This document shows, piece by piece, positions 8,219-16,191 of a stretch of 32,515 nucleotides of DNA. Position 1 is the stretch's first letter. The number at the start of each line of letters is the position of its first letter. Made by a program: the position numbers and the translations under genes. The notes under the pieces are model-generated. The model had not been told where the DNA came from and made no database searches. It saw only the letters and a program-made list of their open reading frames with translations. The stretch is from an uncultured Bacilli bacterium (lineage in GTDB: Bacteria > Bacillota_I > Bacilli_A > RF39 > UBA660), in NCBI GenBank assembly GCA_934140575.1, contig CAKPBJ010000016.1, positions 1-32,515 of the forward strand, written 5' to 3'.

Positions 8219-9454
8219 ATGGGATTTGTTGATAAAATTAAGAATGCTCTTTTTGAAGTGGAGTATGTTGAAGTAGATGAGCCAGTTAAACCTGAGAAAA
8301 AAAAGAAATTTAAACCTGAAAAAAAGGTTGAAAAGAAAGAAGAAGTAAAACCAATTGCTAAAAAGGTTGTATTACCTGGCAAGAAGGAAGCTAAGATAGA
8401 AGAACTTGAAGAAGAAGAATTAAAAGATGATAATTTTGAAGTTAGACCAAAAGATGAAACTGTAAAGGAAAGTCATTCAGAATTTAAGTTTATGGATGAT
8501 AAAGATTTTAAGTCTGATGATTATGCTAGAGCAGAAGAAAATAGTGAACCAGAAATAATTAGAAATATTGATGATACTCCAAAGAGAGAGTCTGAGAAGC
8601 GTAGAACTAGAAATAATTATAATAGTAAAGATAGAGATTCTTATAATGAATATGAGGATAGTTATAATGATCAATCTTTAAATAATAGGTATACATCTAA
8701 TAATAATGATAGAGTAAAAGAAAAGCATGAAAAAAGTAATTACCATGAAAGTAAGCCATATGGAATGGATAGTAATTATAAAGTACCTGTTCCAGAATAT
8801 GGTATATATGAGAAAAAAGAGGAAAAGGCTATATTTAAACCAAGTCCAATTATTTCTCCTATTTATGGTATTTTAGATAAGAATTATAAAAAGGAAGATG
8901 TAGTTCAAAAGAAAGAAATTAGACTTACTAGTAGTTATACAAGATCTAATGTTAGTGTTGATGATATTAGAAATAAAGCTTTAGGAGTAGAAGATGAGAG
9001 TAAACATAAAAAAATTGTAAATACTACTTTTGAAGTTGATGATGATGACGAGGATTTGATGGTTGACTTAACTGATGATAAGGACAAACCACAGGTTAAA
9101 GAATTAACGATGGGAGATGCATTAGAATATTTCCAAGATCTTGGTTTAGAATATAATGTTGACTATCTTGATGCGAATAATAAAAGACAAACTCCTAAAA
9201 GAGTAGATATTAATCATGAAGAAAAAGAAAAAGTAGAGAAGCCTAAAGTTTCTATTACAGATGTTTTAAAAAAGGAAGAAGGACATAGTGAGGAAAAATC
9301 TTCTGAAAAACATGAGAATTCTGAAAAAAAGGTAAAATCTGATGCTAAAACAACTGTTATAAAGGATGAATCTGGTGGTAAAGAAGAAAAAGATGACGAT
9401 GATGATAATCTGTTCGATTTAATAGATTCAATGTATGAGGAGAAAGGAGCTTAG
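8219..9454 (+). CDS. Long charged, largely disordered protein (possible SftA N-terminal-like relic)
   Basis: Protein of 411 residues dominated by Lys, Glu, Asp and Asn, probably unstructured. There are three more ordered islands. The N-terminus MGFVDKIKNALFEVEYVEVD looks like an amphipathic helix. Around residues 205-220 lies KPSPIISPIYGILDKNYKKE, and at about 295-325 TMGDALEYFQDLGLEYNVDY. The acidic C-terminus ends DNLFDLIDSMYEEK. PSP-IYG-type motifs occur, from memory, in the variable N-terminal half of the DNA translocase SftA (YtpS). In B. subtilis sftA-murC lies just before ytxG-ytxH, exactly where this gene sits. No FtsK-type ATPase domain is present. Start: AAGAGGTGA is 4 bases before ATG 8219. 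A cell-division or envelope scaffold is plausible; function unknown. Confidence 0.6.
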   Translation: MGFVDKIKNALFEVEYVEVDEPVKPEKKKKFKPEKKVEKKEEVKPIAKKVVLPGKKEAKIEELEEEELKDDNFEVRPKDETVKESHSEFKFMDDKDFKSDDYARAEENSEPEIIRNIDDTPKRESEKRRTRNNYNSKDRDSYNEYEDSYNDQSLNNRYTSNNNDRVKEKHEKSNYHESKPYGMDSNYKVPVPEYGIYEKKEEKAIFKPSPIISPIYGILDKNYKKEDVVQKKEIRLTSSYTRSNVSVDDIRNKALGVEDESKHKKIVNTTFEVDDDDEDLMVDLTDDKDKPQVKELTMGDALEYFQDLGLEYNVDYLDANNKRQTPKRVDINHEEKEKVEKPKVSITDVLKKEEGHSEEKSSEKHENSEKKVKSDAKTTVIKDESGGKEEKDDDDDNLFDLIDSMYEEKGA

Positions 9455-9461
9455 TTGATAT

Positions 9462-9755
9462 ATGGAATTTTTAAGTATGTGTTTGCCTATAATATTATAT
9501 GTAGTAGCTATTATATTATTAGTTATATTAATTATTTTGGGTATCAGAGCTATTAAAGTTCTAGATAAAATTGATGCTTTAGTGGATAATATTGAGGAAA
9601 AAGTAAATACTTTTAATGGGGCATTATCTATAGTTAAAGGTGCTGCTGATGGTATTGCAAGTATTTCTGATACTGTTTTGTTTAGTATATCTTCTGCAAT
9701 ATCTAAAATATTCAATAGGTTTAATAAGAAAAAGGAGAGTGATTTTGATGAGTAA
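9462..9755 (+). CDS. DUF948 (YtxG-like) membrane protein
   Basis: Small protein of 97 residues with one N-terminal transmembrane segment (IILYVVAIILLVILIILGI, about 10-28), then a heptad-like helix (VLDKIDALVDNIEEKVNTFN) and a basic tail. This is the shape of DUF948/YtxG proteins, which in Bacilli lie directly before ytxH. The ribosome site AGAAAGGAG is about 12 bases from ATG, longer than usual. Its end overlaps the ytxH start by 8 bases. Probably a single-pass envelope protein; its biochemical role is unknown. Confidence 0.7.
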   Translation: MEFLSMCLPIILYVVAIILLVILIILGIRAIKVLDKIDALVDNIEEKVNTFNGALSIVKGAADGIASISDTVLFSISSAISKIFNRFNKKKESDFDE

Positions 9756-10164
9756 AAAATCTGGATTAGGAAAGTTTGTATTAGGAGCTGCTGTTGGTGC
9801 AGGACTTGGAGTTTTATTTGCACCTAAAAAAGGTAGTGAAACAAGAACAATGTTAAAAGCAAAATTAGATGAATTAGTTGAACAAGTAAAAAACATTGAT
9901 GTTGATGAAGTAAAAAAGGAATTTGACTTAAAAGTAAATGAAATTAGAATGGAACTTGTTGATTTAGATAAAGAAAAAGCTTTAGATATTGCTAAAGAAA
10001 AAGCGAATGATTTAAAAATTAAGTCACAAGAATTGTATGATTTAGCTGTTGAGAAGGGAACTCCTGTATTAAAGAAAACAGCTAAAGATGTACTTGAAAA
10101 TGTTGTAAAGGTATCTAAAGATACTATTAAAAAGTTAGATGGTAAAGAAGAAAAAGCTAAGTAA
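9748..10164 (+). CDS. YtxH domain protein
   Basis: Protein of 138 residues. MSKKSGLGKFVLGAAVGAGLGVLFAPKKGSETR is the YtxH signature: a glycine-rich hydrophobic segment followed by LFAPKKG-ETR. A long Lys/Glu helical region follows. In B. subtilis YtxH is a general-stress protein. The start is ATG 9748 with AAAGGAGAG at 9731-9739. A longer in-frame reading from 9640 lies inside ytxG and is rejected. It ends the operon: its stop codon lies in the terminator loop. Confidence 0.88.
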   Translation: MSKKSGLGKFVLGAAVGAGLGVLFAPKKGSETRTMLKAKLDELVEQVKNIDVDEVKKEFDLKVNEIRMELVDLDKEKALDIAKEKANDLKIKSQELYDLAVEKGTPVLKKTAKDVLENVVKVSKDTIKKLDGKEEKAK

Positions 10165-10175
10165 TTAGCTTTTTT
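10152..10175 (+). terminator. Terminator after ytxH
   Basis: Stem AAAAGCTAA (10152-10160) with TTAGCTTTT (10165-10173) around a GTAA loop holding the end of the ytxH stop codon. T-rich tail. Confidence 0.7.
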
Positions 10176-10176
10176 A

Positions 10177-10205
10177 TTGAATTTTGAATTTTTTTATGTT
10201 ATATT
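10177..10205 (+). promoter_or_regulatory. Sigma-A promoter of tyrS
   Basis: TTGAAT (10177-10182), 17 bases, TATATT (10200-10205) with extended TG at 10197-10198. Transcription should begin near 10212, at the head of the T-box leader. Confidence 0.75.
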
Positions 10206-10211
10206 TTATTT

Positions 10212-10419
10212 ATGTTTTTGTTGATAAACTGATTAGTAGAAATAATTATTTATTTGTAGAGAACTAATGGTTGGTGAAAATTAGTTGATAATTATTTTGA
10301 ATTACACTGTTTGGAGAAAAATCGTTTTATCGCGTTAAGATATTTGAGGTGTATATTTATACATAAAGTAAGGTGGTACCACGAATAATTCGTCCTTAGG
10401 GATGGTTATTCGTTTTTTT
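10212..10419 (+). promoter_or_regulatory. Tyrosine T-box riboswitch of tyrS
   Basis: A T-box leader senses uncharged tRNA and lets transcription pass. The T-box sequence AAGGTGGTACCACG is at 10370-10383. The terminator stem pairs CGAATAA (10382-10388) with TTATTCG (10406-10412), followed by seven T. The T-box bases overlap the 5' arm, which is what allows the antiterminator. The Stem I apical hairpin is ACTAAT (10263-10268) with ATTAGT (10280-10285). On the 3' side of Stem I the triplet TAC (10303-10305), followed by A, is the likely tyrosine specifier. Confidence 0.93.
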
Positions 10420-10435
10420 GTGAGGAGGAAAGAAA

Positions 10436-11668
10436 ATGACAAATTGGGAAGAATTAAAATGGAGAGGTTTGATTAAAGATACAGCTGGAGATGATATAGA
10501 AGAGAAAATCAACAAAGGTGGTATGACTTTTTATATAGGAACAGATCCTACAGCTGATAGTCTACATTTAGGGCATTATAGTTCTTTTATGACTGCTAAG
10601 AGATTAATGCTTATGGGACATCATCCTATTATTTTATGTGGTGGGGCTACTGGTAGAATTGGAGACCCTAGACCTACTTCTGAACGACAAATAATACCAA
10701 TTGATGTGTTAAATAAAAATGTAGAGTGTTTACGTAAACAAATAGATAAGATGTTTGATGGAAAAGCACAACTTGTTAATAATTATGATTGGTTTAAGGG
10801 ATATGAATTTCTAGATTTTTTAAGAGATGTTGGAAAATATGTTAATGTAAATTATATGTTAAATAAAGATATTATTCAAAGAAGATTAGATACTGGTATT
10901 ACTTATGCTGAGTTTAGTTATATGTTAATTCAAGGTTATGATTTTTTAAATATGTATAAAAAAATGAATTGTACAATGCAGGCAGCTGGGTCTGATCAAT
11001 GGGGTAATATTACTACTGGAATTGATTTAATTAGAAAAATTCTTGGTAAGGAAGCATATGGTTTCACAATGCCTTTAATATTAGATTCTACTGGTAAGAA
11101 GTTTGGTAAGAGTGAGGGAAATGCTTTATGGTTAGATGAAGAGAAGACTTCTTCTTATGAGTTATATCAATATTTAATTAATACAGATGATTCTAAAGTA
11201 TATGAATATTTAAAAGTATTTACATTCTTAAGTCCAGAAGAAATTGATAATATAATGGATGAACATAGTAAAACTCCAGAGAAAAGACTTGCTCAGAAAA
11301 AGTTAGCTGAATGTATAATTACTGATTTACATGGAGTAGAAAGCTATAAAAATGCAGTTAATATAAGTGAATCTTTATTCAATGGTGATATTAAGTCATT
11401 TACTAAGAAAGATATTGAAGTTGCATTTAAAGGACTTGATGTGTTCAATGTGGAAAGTGATTTAAACATAGTTGATTTACTAGTTAATAGTGGAGCATGT
11501 TCTAGTAAAAGGGAAGCAAGAGAATTTATCAGTAATGGATCTATAACTTTAAATGGGGAAAAGGTTACAGATTTAGATTTTGTTCTTACTAAAGAAAAAT
11601 GTATTGAAAATACATATATTGTAATTAGACGTGGTAAGAAAAAATATTTTATTGGTATATATGAATAA
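10436..11668 (+). CDS. tyrS: Tyrosyl-tRNA synthetase
   Basis: Charges tRNA-Tyr. The 410-residue protein has the class I HIGH-type motif in DPTADSLHLGHYSSF (about residues 36-50), the tyrosine/tRNA-pocket segment YDFLNMY followed by GSDQWGNITTG, and the KMSKS-type loop KFGKSEGNALWLD. An S4 RNA-binding domain lies near the C-terminus (VNSGACSSKREAREFISNG, about 350-368). Length is normal for Bacilli TyrS (about 420). The start ATG 10436 follows GAGGAGGAAAG. It is monocistronic under the T-box and is followed by a terminator. Confidence 0.97.
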   Translation: MTNWEELKWRGLIKDTAGDDIEEKINKGGMTFYIGTDPTADSLHLGHYSSFMTAKRLMLMGHHPIILCGGATGRIGDPRPTSERQIIPIDVLNKNVECLRKQIDKMFDGKAQLVNNYDWFKGYEFLDFLRDVGKYVNVNYMLNKDIIQRRLDTGITYAEFSYMLIQGYDFLNMYKKMNCTMQAAGSDQWGNITTGIDLIRKILGKEAYGFTMPLILDSTGKKFGKSEGNALWLDEEKTSSYELYQYLINTDDSKVYEYLKVFTFLSPEEIDNIMDEHSKTPEKRLAQKKLAECIITDLHGVESYKNAVNISESLFNGDIKSFTKKDIEVAFKGLDVFNVESDLNIVDLLVNSGACSSKREAREFISNGSITLNGEKVTDLDFVLTKEKCIENTYIVIRRGKKKYFIGIYE

Positions 11669-11678
11669 AAAATTAGTT

Positions 11679-11705
11679 AAAGAATACTATTTATAGTATT
11701 CTTTT
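11679..11705 (+). terminator. Terminator after tyrS
   Basis: Perfect 11-base stem AAAGAATACTA (11679-11689) with TAGTATTCTTT (11694-11704), loop TTTA, ending in T-rich sequence. Confidence 0.8.
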
Positions 11706-11758
11706 CTTGTTTAATTATATGAATTTTTCTATTCTCTATAGAATTGTTTTTAGTTTTT

Positions 11759-11767
11759 TGATAAAAT
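11759..11767 (+). promoter_or_regulatory. Extended -10 promoter of the propeller gene
   Basis: TGATAAAAT with -10 at 11762-11767. An ATG at 11766 overlaps this -10 and so cannot be the translation start. Confidence 0.6.
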
Positions 11768-11795
11768 GAGGTTGAAGATTGACAGGAGGGATTAT

Positions 11796-13001
11796 ATGAA
11801 CAAGAAGTTAGTAAAAAAATTAAAAATTGTGGCTATTATTTTAATAATTATTTTGATTGGAGAAATAATTTTTATAGGATATCATCATTTATTTGAAAAG
11901 AAAAAATCAGTATATTTTGAAGGGATAAATGCTGTTGTTTCTAATAATGAATATTATGCGGCTGTTGGTAGTAATAATGATAATGATATGCATTATGAAA
12001 AAGCTAAGATTTCTTTTTATAATATGAAGAAGGAAAAGACTTATGAAAAGATATATAATGTTGGGTTTAATAGTGCTTTTTTTGGGGTTATATTAGATGG
12101 TAGTGATGTTGTTTGTGTAGGTAGTTATGAAAAGACTGATGAAGATAGAAATAATTCTATTAGAAAAGCTTTACTTGTTAAATATGATAAGTCGGGTAAT
12201 GTTGTTTTTGAAAAGGATTTAAGTATACTTGATAATTCTAAGTTTACTAGTATTGTTAAGTATGGTGATTATTATTATGTTACTGGACAAAGTGTTTATA
12301 AAAGTACTAAGATTGGTAGTGAAGCAGGAGGTGCTTTAATTGCTAAATATGATAAAGATGGTAATTTAGTATGGAGTAAAACTTATGGAAGTAGTAAGAG
12401 TGGTATTTATAATGATTTAATTATTGAGGATGATTATATTTATGTTGTGGGTAATGATGAAAATTATTTGGGAATACTATGTAAGTATAATTTAGATGGT
12501 GAATTGGTCGAATATAATGATTATAAGTCTACTGATAATATAGGTTTTAGTGGCATTATTAGTTACAATGGACGTATTTATATTAGTGGTGCTAATAGAA
12601 ATGGTAATGATTTAACTGATGCAATGATTGTTATGTATACAATGGATTGTAAATATATAAAACAGGTTACTTATGATGCTAAAGGTACTGAAAGGTTTAA
12701 TAAATTAATTTTAGATGATGATAATAACATTATTGCTATTGGTACAATGTATACAGTTCGTAAGCATAATCATAATACAGTTGATGAGTATAATTATGAT
12801 GGAATAATTGCAAAGTATGATTCTGATTTAGTGGAAAAAGATGTTGTTACTTATGGTGATGAGAGAGATGATTATTTTACAGATGTAATGCTTATTAATA
12901 ATAAGTATGTTGTATCTTCTTATTCTTCATATGAAGATGGTAGTTATATGAGTAAATTTGTTAGTTATAGTAAGGCGCTTAAGGTATTGGAGGTTGAATA
13001 A
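11796..13001 (+). CDS. Membrane-anchored extracellular beta-propeller protein
   Basis: Protein of 401 residues with an N-terminal anchor (MNKKLVKKLK, then VAIILIIILIGEIIFIGY). An extracytoplasmic domain follows with about five repeats of the type A-L-I-A-K-Y-D-x-D-G-N-L-V-W-x-K (ALLVKYDKSGNVVFEKDL, ALIAKYDKDGNLVWSKTY, GILCKYNLDGELVEY, DGIIAKYDSDLVEKD), each preceded by a strand such as YIYVVGNDE. This is the pattern of PQQ/SBBP-like beta-propellers. No cell-wall sorting signal. Function is unknown, probably binding. The start ATG 11796 follows AGGAGGG; the longer reading from 11766 begins inside the promoter. The stop overlaps the next start by one base (TAATG). Confidence 0.7.
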   Translation: MNKKLVKKLKIVAIILIIILIGEIIFIGYHHLFEKKKSVYFEGINAVVSNNEYYAAVGSNNDNDMHYEKAKISFYNMKKEKTYEKIYNVGFNSAFFGVILDGSDVVCVGSYEKTDEDRNNSIRKALLVKYDKSGNVVFEKDLSILDNSKFTSIVKYGDYYYVTGQSVYKSTKIGSEAGGALIAKYDKDGNLVWSKTYGSSKSGIYNDLIIEDDYIYVVGNDENYLGILCKYNLDGELVEYNDYKSTDNIGFSGIISYNGRIYISGANRNGNDLTDAMIVMYTMDCKYIKQVTYDAKGTERFNKLILDDDNNIIAIGTMYTVRKHNHNTVDEYNYDGIIAKYDSDLVEKDVVTYGDERDDYFTDVMLINNKYVVSSYSSYEDGSYMSKFVSYSKALKVLEVE

Positions 13002-13543
13002 TGAAGATTACATTAGTTAGACATGCTCAAACCGAGGAAAACTTTAAAGGTAACATGCAGGGAAAAAGGAATATTTTGCTTAATGATACTGGAAGAAGAC
13101 AATGTAATAATATAAGATTGAAATTAAAAGATAAAAAGTATGATTATTGTTATATGTCACCACTTGTAAGATGCGTTGAAACAGCTTTTATATTAATAGG
13201 AGATCGTGTTGAGATGATTAGAGATGATAGATTAATAGAGAGAGAATTGGGTGAATATGAGGGAAGACCTCGTGAAGAATATAATGCGTATAAATACTGG
13301 GATTATGATTTAAATTGTGATAGTCGTGGAGTAGAACCGGTTCAGGATGTTTTTAAAAGATGTAAATCATTTCTTGATTATATAAGTGAGAAACATAAAG
13401 ATGAGAGTATTTTAATAGTTACGCATGGTTCTCCTTATAGAGCTTTAAGATTTTTAATAAAAGGTACTCCTTTGAAAGGACATTTATTGGATACTGATAT
13501 TCCAAATTTAATGATTGAAGAATTTGAATATAATAAAATTTAA
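13001..13543 (+). CDS. Histidine phosphatase family protein (phosphoglycerate mutase-like)
   Basis: Protein of 180 residues. The catalytic RHG-type motif is LVRHAQTEEN (phospho-acceptor His 8), with the second Arg in SPLVRCVETA, the acid in ERELGEYEG (about 82-90), and the second catalytic His in VTHGSPYRAL. Family members include cofactor-dependent phosphoglycerate mutases, CobC-like enzymes and broad phosphatases. At 180 residues a phosphatase is more likely than a glycolytic mutase. GGAGG at 12989-12993 gives good initiation, and the start is coupled to the propeller gene's stop. The substrate is unknown. Confidence 0.85.
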   Translation: MKITLVRHAQTEENFKGNMQGKRNILLNDTGRRQCNNIRLKLKDKKYDYCYMSPLVRCVETAFILIGDRVEMIRDDRLIERELGEYEGRPREEYNAYKYWDYDLNCDSRGVEPVQDVFKRCKSFLDYISEKHKDESILIVTHGSPYRALRFLIKGTPLKGHLLDTDIPNLMIEEFEYNKI

Positions 13544-13551
13544 AAATTTAC

Positions 13552-13588
13552 AAAAAAAAATCACTAGTTTGACTAGTGGTTTTTTTTA
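13552..13588. terminator. Bidirectional terminator between phosphatase gene and rpsD
   Basis: Stem CACTAGT (13562-13568) with ACTAGTG (13572-13578) flanked by an A-run on the left and eight T on the right, so it works in both directions. It serves the convergent phosphatase gene and rpsD. Confidence 0.88.
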
Positions 13589-14188
13589 CTTATTGTAGAA
13601 TTCAACGATTAATGCTTCATTGATATCAGCATTTAATTCATTTCTTTCTGGTAATCTAACATATGTAGCTTCTTTTTTGTTTTCATCATAAGTAATGAAT
13701 TCAACTCTTTTTGTTACTTTAGCTAATGCTTCTTCAACAACTTTTAAGTTCTTGTCATCTTCTTTTAATGAAATAACATCACCTGGTACACATCTGTATG
13801 ATGGAATATCAACTTTCTTACCATTTACTGTTACGTGTGCATGGTTAACTAATTGTCTTGCTCCACGACGAGTGTTTGCAAAACCTGCACGGTATACTAA
13901 GTTATCTAATCTTGATTCTAATAATCTAAGGAAGTTAGTACCTTGAATACCTTTCATTTTTTCAGCTTCTTTGAAAGTTTTCTTGAATTGTCTTTCATTT
14001 ACTCCATACATAAATCTTACTTTTTGTTTTTCTTTTAATTGATTACCATAATCTGATAATTTACCTTTACGGTCATTACCATGTTGTCCTGGACCATATG
14101 GACGACGAGCTAATTCTTTACCAGTTTCACTGATTGAGAATCCAACACGACGTGCTTGTTTATAACTTGAACCAGTATATCTTGACAT
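13586..14188 (-). CDS. rpsD: 30S ribosomal protein S4
   Basis: Primary 16S rRNA-binding protein of the small subunit. The 200-residue protein begins MSRYTGSSYKQARRVGFSIS, then ELARRPYGPGQHG. An S4 domain (LESRLDNLVYRAGFANTRRGARQLV, about 92-116) and VPSYRCVPGD-like C-terminal part follow. It is the Cys-free (zinc-independent) form with the same length as B. subtilis S4. The start is ATG 14188, preceded by GAAAGGAGAG on the minus strand. A 15-codon longer reading adds an N-terminus unknown in S4 and is rejected. It stands alone, as in Bacilli, not in the alpha operon. Confidence 0.97.
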   Translation of the reverse strand: MSRYTGSSYKQARRVGFSISETGKELARRPYGPGQHGNDRKGKLSDYGNQLKEKQKVRFMYGVNERQFKKTFKEAEKMKGIQGTNFLRLLESRLDNLVYRAGFANTRRGARQLVNHAHVTVNGKKVDIPSYRCVPGDVISLKEDDKNLKVVEEALAKVTKRVEFITYDENKKEATYVRLPERNELNADINEALIVEFYNK

Positions 14189-14338
14189 AATATCTCTCCT
14201 TTCATATTTACAAATCTTGAATTGTTTAGTCATATCTTAGGGAGTTTTTCTTATTCTTTCGCGTAAACAGCAATAGTTACTTGAATTTATGAAAAACACT
14301 TTAAAATATTCTAAACATGCTGTTTCAAGGAATTTGCA
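14189..14338 (-). promoter_or_regulatory. rpsD 5' leader, candidate S4 autoregulatory RNA
   Basis: About 150 untranslated bases separate the promoter from rpsD. On the minus strand AAACAGCA (14325-14318) can pair perfectly with TGCTGTTT (14272-14265), closing a loop of about 45 bases. The loop-distal sequence includes CGCGAAAG. Bacillus rpsD is known to be repressed by S4 through its leader; this folding leader is the natural target here, by inference. Confidence 0.6.
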
Positions 14339-14344
14339 GTTTTA

Positions 14345-14373
14345 ATTATATGATAAAAACATTGATAAGTCAA
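14345..14373 (-). promoter_or_regulatory. Sigma-A promoter of rpsD
   Basis: Minus strand: TTGACT (14373-14368), 17 bases, TATAAT (14350-14345). It is the strongest promoter in the window. Confidence 0.88.
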
Positions 14374-14443
14374 GGAATTGTTACTTTATAGGATAATTAT
14401 TATGGAATATTTTCTAAAATTGTAGAAATATGTGATATTTTTG

Positions 14444-14452
14444 TGATAAAAT
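14444..14452 (+). promoter_or_regulatory. Extended -10 promoter of ezrA
   Basis: TGATAAAAT with -10 at 14447-14452, 26 bases before the ezrA start. The -35 is weak. Confidence 0.55.
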
Positions 14453-14478
14453 AAGTTTGTTAGAATAGAGGTGTATGT

Positions 14479-16191
14479 ATGCAAGGACAATATCTTATTT
14501 TAGGTTCAGCAGTTGTTATTGCTCTAATCATTGTTATTGTTATATTGCACTTTGTTAAAAAGATTGAAATGAAATATTATCGTGGTAAAGTAAAAAATCT
14601 TGAAATACAACGTAATATGGTCGCTTCTACTCCTGTTTTGGTTGAACTTTCTAAGGTAGAACCAATTATTAAAAATGATAAAATGGAAGAGAAGTATAAC
14701 GAGTGGCAAACTAAGTTTAATGATATAAGAGAAAGACGTTTAACAGTTATAGATGATATGTTGATTGATTTAGACGTTTACATAGATAAAAGAGATTATA
14801 AGTCATGTGGTTATAAGATTGCTATGACGGAAATAGAAATTTATAAGGTAAGAGAATCTGCTGAGCATTTGCTTGATGAGATTAAAGATATTACTTTAAG
14901 TGAAGAAAAATATAGAAGTATAGTAATTAAATTAAAAAGTAAGTATAGAAAATTAAATAATGAATTTCAAAATCATGCTGAGTCATATGATTTTATGCAA
15001 GATGCTGTTCAATTACAATTAGAAAATATCGAAAGACGATTTATGGATTTCGAAAAAGTAATGGAATCAAATGATTATAATGAAGTTGTTCATATTTGTA
15101 AGGCGCTTGATGCGATGATTGAACATATGGAAATAATCGTTAATGAGTTACCTGATGTTCTTCTTATGTGTAATGTAGTTATTCCTAATAGAATGAAAGA
15201 AATTGAAAATACTTATAATGATATGAAGTCTCAAGGATATGTACTTGATTATTTGAATATTGAATATAACATTAATGAATCAAAAAAGAATATTGAGAGA
15301 ATTCTTGATAAAGTGAAGGTAATTAATCTTGAAGGTTCTATGTTTGATTTGAAGACAATGCTAGAGTATTATGATTCTTTGTTTATTGATTTTGAAAAAG
15401 AAGTTTTAAGCAGAAAAGTTTATGAAGAGGAATTAGATGCTTTTACTAAGAGACTTGAAAAGACTAATAAACTAGTAAGTGATGTTTATGATCAGTTGGA
15501 TGATATTAAGAGTATGTATGATTTAAATGACGATGATATTAATATTATTCATGAGGTTAATAAGATTTTAGTTATAATAAATGATGATTATAAAAAAATG
15601 ATTCAAAAAGATAATGCAAAGTCTACTCCTTATAGTGCATTAAATGAAGAAGTGGAAAGTTTAACTAATAGACTTAGTGTTATGGAAGAAGATTTTGATA
15701 AGGCATTGAAGTCTTTGGGTAATATGTATGATGATGAAGTTAGAGCTAGAGAACAGCTTGATGAAATTCAAGAGTTTTTGAAAACATGTAAAAATAAAAT
15801 GAGAAGTTATAAGTTACCTGTTATTACTGATAATTATTTTGTTCAATTAAATGAAGCAAATGAAGCTATATTAGAAGTTATTAAGGAGCTTGAAAAGAAG
15901 CCTATAGTTATTAAGACGTTGAATACTCGTGTTGATACAGCTAGGGATTTAGTTTTAAAGTTATATAATACTACTAATGAAATGATTAAAACAGCACAAC
16001 TTGCTGAGATGGCAATAGTATATGGTAATAGATATAGATTTAAATATACTGAGGTTGATGCTGGTTTAACTGATGCGGAGAAATTATTTTATAAGGGTAA
16101 GTATAAGGAATCTTTAGATACTTCTATTAAGGTAACTTCTTTGGTAGATAAAAATATTTATAGAAAGTTGTTGAGTGTATATGATGAATGA
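14479..16191 (+). CDS. ezrA: Septation ring formation regulator EzrA
   Basis: Membrane-anchored cytoplasmic protein that restrains FtsZ ring assembly and links it to wall synthesis. The 570-residue protein (B. subtilis 562) has one N-terminal transmembrane helix (LILGSAVVIALIIVIVILHF, about 6-25). A short basic stretch follows, then a long spectrin-like all-helical domain to the end. The juxtamembrane segment VELSKVEPI...EEKYNEWQTKF matches the conserved EzrA N-terminal pattern. Start ATG 14479 has GAGGTG at 14468-14473. It lies between rpsD and thiI as in Bacillus. Its TGA stop lies inside the next gene, implying coupled translation. Confidence 0.9.
   Translation: MQGQYLILGSAVVIALIIVIVILHFVKKIEMKYYRGKVKNLEIQRNMVASTPVLVELSKVEPIIKNDKMEEKYNEWQTKFNDIRERRLTVIDDMLIDLDVYIDKRDYKSCGYKIAMTEIEIYKVRESAEHLLDEIKDITLSEEKYRSIVIKLKSKYRKLNNEFQNHAESYDFMQDAVQLQLENIERRFMDFEKVMESNDYNEVVHICKALDAMIEHMEIIVNELPDVLLMCNVVIPNRMKEIENTYNDMKSQGYVLDYLNIEYNINESKKNIERILDKVKVINLEGSMFDLKTMLEYYDSLFIDFEKEVLSRKVYEEELDAFTKRLEKTNKLVSDVYDQLDDIKSMYDLNDDDINIIHEVNKILVIINDDYKKMIQKDNAKSTPYSALNEEVESLTNRLSVMEEDFDKALKSLGNMYDDEVRAREQLDEIQEFLKTCKNKMRSYKLPVITDNYFVQLNEANEAILEVIKELEKKPIVIKTLNTRVDTARDLVLKLYNTTNEMIKTAQLAEMAIVYGNRYRFKYTEVDAGLTDAEKLFYKGKYKESLDTSIKVTSLVDKNIYRKLLSVYDE

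Noticed and set aside
8110..8674. Phe/Ser/Ile-rich reading frames opposite the charged protein
   Set aside because: They are complements of Lys/Glu-rich codons, with no ribosome sites or family resemblance.
9640..9747. Hydrophobic N-terminal extension of YtxH
   Set aside because: It is another frame of the DUF948 gene; AAAGGAGAG lies before ATG 9748.
11766..11795. Earlier ATG for the propeller protein
   Set aside because: The codon lies within the -10 of the promoter and would not be transcribed; AGGAGGG precedes ATG 11796.
14189..14233. Fifteen extra N-terminal codons on S4
   Set aside because: S4 proteins begin MSRY; a strong ribosome site precedes ATG 14188, and the extra codons belong to the leader.
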